A stretch of 64,000 nucleotides of DNA from Syngnathus acus (taxonomy: Eukaryota; Chordata; Actinopteri; Syngnathiformes; Syngnathidae). Location of the stretch: the NCBI RefSeq assembly GCF_901709675.1, contig NC_051101.1, positions 1,413,501 to 1,477,500 on the forward strand, read 5' to 3'. A program made the translations under genes and the position numbers. This document shows, piece by piece, positions 52,901 through 64,000 of this stretch (within the stretch, counting starts at the first letter, position 1; each line of letters starts with the position of its first letter). Below the pieces are notes generated by a model. It was not told where the DNA came from. It did no database searches and saw only the letters and a list, made by a program, of their open reading frames with translations.

Positions 52901-54328
52901 TTGGCCGTCTTGCCCGAGCTGTCGGCCAGGGCTTGGGCCGTCAGGATCTGTAGGTGCATGGTGGCCGAGCCCGGGGCGGGCGTCACCGGGGGCAGCAGAG
53001 AGGGCCGGGGGGCTGCTTTGTATTTGAGGTGGGATGTCTTCTTTTGCTGCTGCTGCTGCTGCTGCTGCTGTGCGAACACCTGCAACAGATCCGAAGCAAA
53101 GCCCTCATCTGTCATTAAAGATTAGATGGAAAATTTATATGCCGCAAATCGCACTCGCGCAGGCAAACCCGATCGTGGCCCCTGCGATGTCACTTACGAG
53201 GCCGAGGCACGCACCCAATGACAACAGTAAGAGTGGTAATCTGCATACTAACCGCACTGACCCCACAGGTTGATGAAAATCCAGAGCCACTTTGAAGTGA
53301 GCCCGGACCTCACCGTCAGAGACATCCTCATCCCGCACAAACGCAAAGCCCTCGCTCTCGCGTCGACAACAAAAGGAAAGCAAACGTGCACTGAGTTCTG
53401 TTGCAATCATGCAAGCTTCTGATAAGTGGCAAACACTTGACTGCTGAGTGAAGTTGCACAAAAAAATGCTATGGGGAAAAACAAAGCATAATCCGTCTCG
53501 GTCAAAGCATTTAAATGCAGTACCTGAGCCAAAATCTCGCCAGCCTGCCGCTCGCTCAGCACAAAGTTCTGCGTGTTGGTGAGAGGAGCCAGGGTGCCGT
53601 CCGCTTGGATCACATACTGCTGCGGCTGCCAATCAATCACACGCTCGCCGGTCAGACAGACTGTTCAAGGGGCGCTTCTTTGGCCATCTCTGTCTTACCG
53701 TGTCCTCCGCGTAGGTGCTGGTGGTGCTGCTGTGGTGGCTTTTGCGGTGTTCAAACCATGTGTTGGGCGAGTCAAAGAGAGCCAGACAGTCAAGACACTG
53801 GTACTGTACCGCGCGGGGCAGCTGGGAACCAGAATCTTCGGGTGCCGCAGCCTCACACAACTCTGAGAAGGGATTGCACAAATGTTAAGAATTTCAAATT
53901 TAAATAAACTTCTCCCTGTACAATTACAACCATTGCCTTTGACTGCAACTTTTATCCCGTTCAAAATATGCATCTCAACACAATCCAAATCCGAAGCGGG
54001 GGATGAGCGAATGATTCGACAAAGCTTTCACGCGACAAAATGTCCGACCTCGTTGCTCGGCCTCCATCCCAGCCACCCTCATGTGCATCTCCTGGTGCAG
54101 AAGCAGCTCCTCGGAGTTCACCAGAACGGAGCCACACTCCAGGCACTGGTACTGCTCGCAGCGGACCGCCTGGCCCGCCTCACCTTCCTCACTCGTATGA
54201 ATCTCCTGGTGGATCAGGACTTCCTCCAGGGTGTTGAAAAGCTGGCAGCACTCGCTGCACATGTATTGGTGGTCCACGCTGGCATCCTCAGGCTGCTCCA
54301 TCTCCATGTAGACGTTCTGCGCTTCCAT
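49920..54328 (-). CDS. znf526: C2H2 zinc-finger protein of the ZNF526/ZNF574 family
   Basis: Eight coding exons on the minus strand, in order: 54328-54049, 53862-53699, 53625-53524, 53356-53314, 53108-52382, 52304-52160, 51947-50514, 50066-49920. They total 3042 nt, 1013 residues, with phases matching throughout. I count about 19 C2H2 fingers: two in exon 1 (from YMCSECCQLFNTLEEVL), one in exon 2, three in exon 5, one split across exons 5 and 6, one in exon 6 and eleven in exon 7, several joined by TGERPF/TGVRPY linkers. Nine Gln precede finger 4. The tail TIMCNEFGETIAIIESSEG resembles the end of mammalian ZNF526, and position beside cic and gsk3a supports that name. The start is the ATG at 54328. 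An acceptor at 54368 leaves 39 bases of UTR, so an upstream untranslated exon exists. Likely a nuclear DNA-binding protein; targets unknown. Exon 4 (43 nt) is the least certain. Confidence 0.87.
53044..53070 (-). repeat. znf526: CAG repeat encoding nine glutamines in znf526
   Basis: Eight CAG codons and one CAA (CTG on the plus strand) encode Gln9 followed by Lys-Lys. The near-pure repeat makes length variation likely. It lies between fingers 3 and 4, in a disordered linker. Confidence 0.85.
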
Positions 54329-54689
54329 GATGTCAGGTCTTAAATCGAGTGGATCATTTGAAGACAACTGGAAATAAAACTGGCAGATGAAAAAGAAAAC
54401 CCATCAACTGAGATTCAGCCCATGGATGTATGCTGTATACATGAGTTGATTTGATCCCACAGGCATACATCATCTATCATCTGTGAGGAACACCATCTTC
54501 CTGAAGAGTTTTGGCTGGCTTCATCTGTATAACGCTGTCCTGAGGTGACCAACGAATTAAAGTAAAAAAAAAATGGCCAAAACGGTTTGATTTTTAAACA
54601 TTTTAATAATTTATAATTACATCTATATTGTTCATAAAGTACTATACTATAGAATATCAAATAGCTATTTTATATCAGCTAAGCCTGAA

Positions 54690-57040
54690 TGCTACTTCTT
54701 ATGTTCATCTGATCCCGGCCTACAGGCAGAAACTAAAAACTTCTAAGCCTGTGAGGAAGTGGACAGTGGAGTCAAGGCAGGACCTCCAAGCCTGCTTTGA
54801 CTGGACTGATTGGGGAGTTTTTGAAGCTGCAACTTCAGACCTGCATGAACTCACTGACACTGTCACATCATACATCAGTTTTTGTGAGGATCTGTGTGTG
54901 CAGACTAAGACCTTCTGCACGTACAACAACGGCAAACCTTGGTTTACACCGAACCTCAGGAGGCTGCGCAAAGTCAAGGAGGAGGCCTACAGGAGCAGCG
55001 ACCGGGACCTGTTCAAGCAGACCAGAAACACACTGAACCGAGAGGTCAGGAAAGCCAGGAGGTGTTACGGGGAGAGCCTGGAGAGACACCTCTCTGCCAA
55101 TCCTGATCCCTTAACAGTGTGGAAAGGTCTGCAGAGCATCACGGGCTTCAAGAAACTAACCCAAGGCTTGCTAACCAGCTAAACAGGTTCTACTGCAGGT
55201 TTGATCGGTCCTCCCACACAACAGGACCTCCTGCAGCACAATCAACATACTCACCTCCCCCCACAACCGCTCTGTCCACACCTCCATCACCGTTGTCACC
55301 TACTCTCTCTCTTGCAGAGGCCGCGCCCGCACTCCAGATCCGCGAGGAGGAAGTGCGCCAGATGTTCCGGAGACAAAAGATCAGGAAGGCACCGGGCCCA
55401 GACGGTGTCTCACCTTCCTGCTTGAAAGTCTGTGCTGAGCAGCTGGCACCCACCTTTGCACAGATCTTCAACCGTTCCCTGGAGCTGTGTGAGGTGCCCT
55501 CGTGCTTCAAGAGCTCCACCATCGTTCCAGTGGCCAAGAAGCCCGCCATCACAGGTTTGAATGACTATAGACCTGTCGCTCTGACATCTGTGGTCATGAA
55601 ATCTTTCGAGAGGTTAGTGCTGAACCACCTGAAGGATGTCATGGGCCCCCTGCTTGACCCCCTCCAGTTTGCCTACCGGGCAAACAGGTCGGTGGATGAT
55701 GCAATCAACATGGGACTGCACTACATCCTGCACCACCTGGACGTACGCCAGGATCCTGTTTGTGGACTTCAGCTCGGCGTTCAACACCATCGCTCCTGAC
55801 ATCCTCCACCAGAAGCTCATCCAGCTCACGGTGCCTGCCTCCACCTGTCAGTGGATCACCAGCTTCCTGACCAACAGGAGACAGCGTGTGAGGCTGGGGA
55901 GCATCACATCTGACACCCAGACCACCAATACTGGCACCCCTCAGGGGTGCGTCCTCTCCCCGCTGCTCTTCTCTCTCTACACCAACGATTTCTCCTCAGG
56001 TGACTCTCCTGTGAAGCTCCTGAAGTATGCAGATGACACCACTCTCATCGGATTGATCCGGGACGGTGATGAGACTGCGCAGGAGGTGGAGCGGCTGGTC
56101 CACTGGTGCAGCCAAAACCACCTGGAGCTGAACCCGCTCAAGACCATGGAGATGACAGTGGACTTCACCCCTCACTATCCGTAGTAATACTATTCTCTCC
56201 ACAGACACCTTCAAAATCCTGGGAACCACAATATCTCGGGACCTGAAATGGACCGGCCACATAGACTCTGTCCGGAAGAAGGCCCAGCAGAGGCTGTACT
56301 TCCTGAGACAGCTCAAGAGGTTCAACCTGCCGCGGGAGCTGGTGAAGACCTTCTACACTGCCATCATCCAGTCTGTCCTCTGCACCTCCATCACTGTCTG
56401 GTTTGGATCGGCCTCCAAACAAGACAAGCACAGACTGCAACGGACAATCAGGACTGCAGAAAAGATAATTGGAATCAACCTCCCATCTATCAAAGACTTG
56501 TACCTGTCCAGGACCAGGAAACGTGCAAGTAACATCTCTACAGACTCTTCTCACCCAGGTTGCAGTCTGTTTGAACTACTCCCCTCCGGACAGCGTTATA
56601 GAGCTCGGTATGCCAAAACCAGCAGACACAGACAGCTTCTTCCCCCAGGCTGTTGCTCTGATGAACTCACACCACTCTTAGAGTCTCAGAGTCATTGCTG
56701 TGCAATAGCATCCTCCTCTCCACACCTTTTTTGAATTGTCTACACTGTTTGTACTATGTGTCCTCTCTGCATCCATTGCAGCCTGGTCATCCTGGAAGAG
56801 GGACCCTCCCATCTGTGGTCTCTTCTCAAGGTTTCTCATTTCCCCTAGTTGGAGTTTTGAGTTTTTCCTTGCCCTCCTGGGAGTTTAAGATCAGGGGATG
56901 TTTGAGAATATTTGTCATTTTTCACATGTCCTGAGTGTTGTTAGTCACCTAAATGTTGAACAGAGGCTGTGATGTACCGAAGTCAAATTCCTTGTTTGGC
57001 ACGCTCAAACATGGCGAATAAAAACTCTTGAATCTTGAAT
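54690..57040 (+). mobile_element. 5'-truncated, decayed LINE of the L2/CR1 (Jockey-like) type
   Basis: Reverse-transcriptase homology runs through at least four frames: 54628-55182, 55119-55799, 55636-56184 and about 56248-56734. Visible motifs in order are RKAPGPDGVSPSCLK, LNDYRPVALTSVVMKSFERL, FVDFSSAFNTI, GTPQGCVLSPLLFSLYTNDF and the YADD active site at 56026-56037, then a C-terminal FELLPSGQRYR segment. The endonuclease domain is missing and frameshifts break the polymerase, so it is inactive. The 3' end reads CTTGAATCTTGAATGAA, the short-repeat tail usual for L2-like elements in fish. It lies upstream of znf526, probably in an untranslated intron of that gene. Confidence 0.88.
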
Positions 57041-57097
57041 GAAGGTATTGTTTGTTGGAAGCTAACTTTATTAAATACACAGCTTTCTTTTCAGCCA

Positions 57098-57435
57098 GGC
57101 GGCTCGGCACTGGTTAGCACGTCCGCCTCACAGTCAGGAGGGTACCGGTTCGATTCCACCTCCAACTCTCCCTGTGTGGAGTTTGTATGTTCTCCCCGTG
57201 CCCGCATGGGTTTTCTCCAGGCACTATGGTTTCCTCCCACATCCCAAAAACATGCTTGGTAGGCCCATTGAGCACTCCAAATTGACCCTAGGTGTGAGTG
57301 CGGATGGTTGTTCATCTGCGATAGGCTGGCAACCGGTTCAGGGTGTCCCTTGCTTACTGCCCGATGACTGCTGGGATAGGCTCCAGCACGCCCGCGACCC
57401 CCGTGGGGACAAGCGGTATAGAAAATGGATGGATG
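57098..57435 (+). mobile_element. tRNA-derived SINE, plus orientation
   Basis: Same family as 10194-10505. The head has an A-box (TGGTTAGCACGTCCGCCTCA) and B-box (GGTTCGATTCC); the body has TCCTCCCACATCCC and GGGATAGGCTCCAGCACGCC; the tail is AAAATGGATGGATG. It is flanked by an exact 10-bp duplication, TTTTCAGCCA, at 57088-57097 and 57436-57445. It was inserted just downstream of the LINE tail. Confidence 0.92.
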
Positions 57436-57445
57436 TTTTCAGCCA

Positions 57446-57880
57446 AACCTGCTTTCTTACATGCTTCACTCACTCACTCACTCACTCAAATCTATTTTTT
57501 GGCTTCTTTTCTCATTCTTTTTTTTTTTTTAATATTCCTGCATCCTTATATTCAACTGGGTTCACCTGCTTTCCTATATTCCTTCCACCACAAATTAATA
57601 AATTGAATTTAAATTTACTTTTGGGCCACCCTGCTCTTGACCTACTGGATTAAACGAGTCAATTTCACATAAAGTAAAGATTGTCTAGATTTTTCTTCTC
57701 ATGGAAAGCACCCATGATTAAAATGTTGGCAATTTTAATTATTTTATAGTTTAACGCGGATAAAAAGACAACATGTTTCGACTTAGCAATTAGCCAACAT
57801 GATGGCCCTTGTTGGTTGCCTCGTCCCAGCCACTGCCTTACAAAGGTAATATTGAAACCACCAAAAGGTTTCTTAACAGG
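57446..57880. other. Non-coding stretch
   Basis: AT-rich DNA with a short CACT repeat near 57467-57487 and a T-rich run. No gene recognised. Confidence 0.5.
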
Positions 57881-58330
57881 TTCGCTTGTGTACTGTCTCA
57901 TGTGTGCGATGGCGTGTGGAGGGCGGTTGGAGGCGCTCCCTCGGCCAGCGAGAACCAATTTTGTGACGCTCCCTGGCACCGCTATTTCCTGACGGCCGTT
58001 GCCCGGTTCGCCGGGCGGTCCGTCAGGCGGCGCTAGCCACTTTTCGCCGCAGCTCTCCGGTCGAAAGGCGGCAGGGGCCCTTCTTTTTTTTTTTTTTTTT
58101 TACCCACCCCCTGTACCTCATTTACTGTCGTCGGACGGCGCCGTTCGTAGTCATCACCGCACGTCACTCAAACGCCCGCTCCGCCGAGGCTGCTCCGACG
58201 CTGTCTCGGGCACGAGAAGCACACAACGGGATGGTTGTTCGCCGACGATTCTGTTTTACAGCATGTAGGGAGACGTTAACCCGCCATTAGCCTCCATTTT
58301 TGTGACACTGAGCCCCGCCCTGTATGAGAT
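57880..58330. promoter_or_regulatory. CpG-rich promoter-like region between znf526 and gsk3a
   Basis: A CpG-dense block (for example around 57985-58045 and 58125-58215) breaks AT-rich surroundings between two divergent genes: znf526 on the minus strand below and gsk3a on the plus strand above. A shared, bidirectional promoter is plausible. gsk3a could equally start nearer its ATG, at about 58.9 kb. No TATA box was seen. A poly-T tract lies at 58083-58100. Confidence 0.4.
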
Positions 58331-59042
58331 CCTGCTGAAAGTCTTGCAACCACGATTGGATAGTGTAGCTGTCAATCACTTTGGAACTTATGCGTGTTGG
58401 GTATTGTAGTTTTATGCCGCCGATATTTATTTGGGGCGAGTAATTTGTTTAAAAAAAAAAAAAAAGAATTTGGCGCAGTATTTAATGTACTTTAGTCATT
58501 TTATGTTTGATAGGGCTTATTTTACCATTATTGTTGTGTCATTTTTGATATAGTTTTGTGCACTGTTCTTATTTGTTTTAAACTTGTTATCATGGACTTC
58601 AACACAACCTTTGGAAACGTTCTTATTTATTCTTGTTTTGCTTGATCAACTTTATTAGTGTACGTTAAAAAGCCTATTGCTCTTTTTTTTATACTGTGTT
58701 CTATTTTGAGGATAATATTGCTATGATATGGAACTGAACGTCGTCATTTCGCTCACCACCCCTGGAGGACAGGTACATCGAAACTCGCTTTCCCACAGTC
58801 CTTTGCGAATGTTACGTCATCCCACGTCAACTCCCCAGTTCCCCACCATCATCGTTGTACAGTTCAGAGGAAGAAAGGGGGAGACTGGGCAGAAAGCAAG
58901 AACGCTGTAAGTGCAGTACTTTTCCCATGGGAGTTTTTTGTGTGTGGTGGTCGTGGTTGTGGTGGAGGGCTCGTATTTATTGTGTGACTTGGTTGGCTGT
59001 CAGTAACGTTCGCCGTTAATCCTGGCTGTAGTTCACACAAAT

Positions 59043-62416
<3,374 letters not shown>

Positions 62417-62933
62417 TGAGCAGCACACCTTCCGACACGTTCCTCGCCTAGCCGGCTGTGTCAGCTGTCTTGACTGCGCGTGCAAGTCTTGTTTTGCTCA
62501 CCCACTTTTTTTTTTTGCGTCCTTCGTTGAAAATAAAGCCCAACTGAATCAAATGTTTAACCGAATGGATTGATTCAATTAAAGTGTGGCAGAAGATGAA
62601 CTTGCCGAAATTAGAGTTTCAAGAGAAAAAAATCATCAAAACATTTATTTATTTATTTTTCTGCAGAGGGTTGAATGTATTTAATAGAGAAAGCGCGCGG
62701 TATTGCATAAAAGTGAGTGTGAAGAAAGAAACTGGTTTTCTAAAGTGTCATTGCGACAAGCTGAGTCACAACAACAATAACATGCACAATTGTTGTTGTG
62801 TGCCTTCAAGGCATGTGGCCTTCCTTTTGTGTGGCGTCAGTCTGCGTGTGAAATCCTCAAAATAACCTATTGGAGTTTTCTTTACAAATTATACAATTGA
62901 CACACTTTCAGTCTTGAGTTTTTACACTTTATA

Positions 62934-63660
62934 CAGGGATGAGAATTTTCCGCGGATTTCCGTGTGTTTTTCCGTCGGAAGTATAATTTTTGTGAATCGT
63001 GTAAATCCGTTGAGAAAATTTATTTTATGTATGGGGGGGGTATGGAAGCGGCCGGCCAGCTGGCTGGGCAACGTTAGCCTCGGCGACTCGCAAGCATTCG
63101 CCCGCGGCGGCATCTTTTGGCACATCTCAAGGCAAAATTAGTGAAGCTGTGAGTACGGAAATCGGCTTGCCTCTGTCAACCTAACTCACTGGCAGCCGTG
63201 ATGCAACAACATCCATCTTATTTTCGGCAGCATTTTGGCACTACTTTCGTCACATCATTTCCACTTGTTGACTTAACTTGCGCGGAGAACTAGTGTTTTT
63301 ACACCGCCACAATGTGAATTTGCGATTGGGTTTTCATCACTTGTAGACGAGTTATTTGGTTAGATAGATTTAGGGCCTACTCAGCAAAAGTTTTCGCCAG
63401 CATGAGCATCGTGCCAGGGAAATAAACAAGCCGAACGGGATGAAGAACTGCTTCAGATGGGCAGGGCTCGAGAGCAGCGTCATTGTACAACTCGGAACAT
63501 AGTCCGTCAGTCTGACGGAACATATCCGTAAAGTAGATGTCCCGGGGAAGGTTTTGTGTATTCTATGTCAAGATATGATCAGCTATGGAGGTCGCGGCGC
63601 TAGGAATATTAAGGAGCACATCGAAACAAAAAACACAAAGGCACTTTTTTACTTTTACAA
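62934..63660 (+). mobile_element. Fragment of a hAT-like transposon with a degraded BED finger
   Basis: A CAGGGATGAGAATTTTCCGC terminus starts the fragment. At about 63526-63645 the translated sequence KVDVPGKVLCILCQDMISYG followed by KEHIETKNT keeps the Cys-x2-Cys pair and first His of a BED-type finger, but the final His is lost. No full frame or right end was found. Confidence 0.5.
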
Positions 63661-63783
63661 GCATGTGGGTTTAGAAAGTAACATGATGTTACATGTAAGC
63701 TAATGTTACGCTATTGTCATGATATTGTCACATTGTCACAATATTGTCATGATATCATTAAAGAATAAATCCTCAATGATATT

Positions 63784-63870
63784 CAGGGCTGTGGACTCGG
63801 TCGGATTTTTGCACCGAGTCCGAGTCCGGCCTCTTGACCACGAGTCCGAGTCCGGCTGTCCATTTTTTTC
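63784..63870 (+). mobile_element. End of a second DNA element (GACTCGG-rich terminus)
   Basis: CAGGGCTGTGGACTCGGTCG begins a segment with repeated CGAGTCCGAGTCCGGC words. This terminus is typical of a dispersed vertebrate DNA transposon family. The rest runs past the window, so family and length are unknown. Confidence 0.45.
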
Positions 63871-64000
63871 TCTTAATTCATGTGACTGCTTAGTCTTTAT
63901 TCAAGGCTAATTTAGATCAAAATCTAAATAATTACAACAGTTTTGTGATGGCTTTGTCTTTATTAAACATATAAACGAATACAATAAACAGATACTTTCA

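Noticed and set aside
53253-53313. Longer version of znf526 exon 4 ending at the GTTAGT donor at 53252
   Set aside because: That donor leaves phase 2, which would put a stop (TGA) directly after the junction with exon 5. The GTGAGG donor at 53313 gives phase 1 and restores the frame.
54329-54367. Start of znf526 at a TTG codon 13 codons upstream (54367)
   Set aside because: TTG is not an expected start here, and a clear splice acceptor lies directly before it. The ATG at 54328 is the first proper start, so these bases are treated as 5' UTR.

Overview
The window is nuclear DNA of a ray-finned (teleost) fish. The evidence is vertebrate-type split genes with GT-AG introns, teleost-style tRNA-derived SINEs, an L2/CR1-like LINE, many small hAT-type elements and long (CA)n tracts. 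I would not name a species. Three conserved genes are recognisable and occupy about 24-64 kb: cic (capicua, + strand), a multi-exon C2H2 zinc-finger gene of the ZNF526/ZNF574 family (- strand, here called znf526), and the 5' part of gsk3a (+ strand, cut by the window end). In human, CIC, GSK3A and ZNF526 are close neighbours on 19q13.2, so this is a conserved block with local rearrangement.

Layout. 1-23.6 kb: no complete gene. It holds transposon copies (hAT at 6751-7645, SINEs at 10194-10505 and about 20518-20820, two TA-flanked terminal-inverted-repeat elements at 10973-11384 and 11836-12508), microsatellites, a CpG-rich patch at about 9.0-9.65 kb with a possible minus-strand first exon, and a tandem duplication at about 15.1-15.9 kb containing a short exon-like ATG frame. 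23.7-24.85 kb: probable promoter and untranslated first exon of the long capicua isoform, rich in CCAAT boxes, with two CREs and a recently inserted 199-bp MITE. 29769-48473: cic, 20 coding exons in the long form (2542 residues by my splice reconstruction). A second promoter at about 38.6 kb and a 52-nt coding exon at 40101-40152 make the short form (1361 residues). 49920-54328: znf526, eight coding exons, 1013 residues, about 19 C2H2 fingers. It converges on cic so closely that the two sets of poly(A) signals lie about 32 bp apart. 54.7-57.44 kb: a decayed 5'-truncated LINE followed by a SINE. 57.9-58.3 kb: CpG-rich promoter-like DNA. 59043-62415: exons 1-5 of gsk3a, through the HRD and DFG motifs. 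The remaining gsk3a exons lie beyond the window.

How the genes relate. CIC is an HMG-box repressor that is relieved by receptor-tyrosine-kinase/MAPK signalling. GSK3A is a kinase controlled by AKT. The zinc-finger protein is probably a nuclear DNA-binding factor. They share a neighbourhood rather than a pathway visible in the sequence. The most interesting observations are: the two cic promoters and their matched phase-1 splice; a perfect CIC-type octamer at the presumed cic-L start; a near-identical pair of MITEs, one of them inside the cic-L promoter; an 87-nt frame-preserving mini-intron just after the cic HMG box; the zinc-finger gene, which appears to combine features of both mammalian paralogues; and the duplicated exon at 15 kb. 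I did not find a wholly new biological system.
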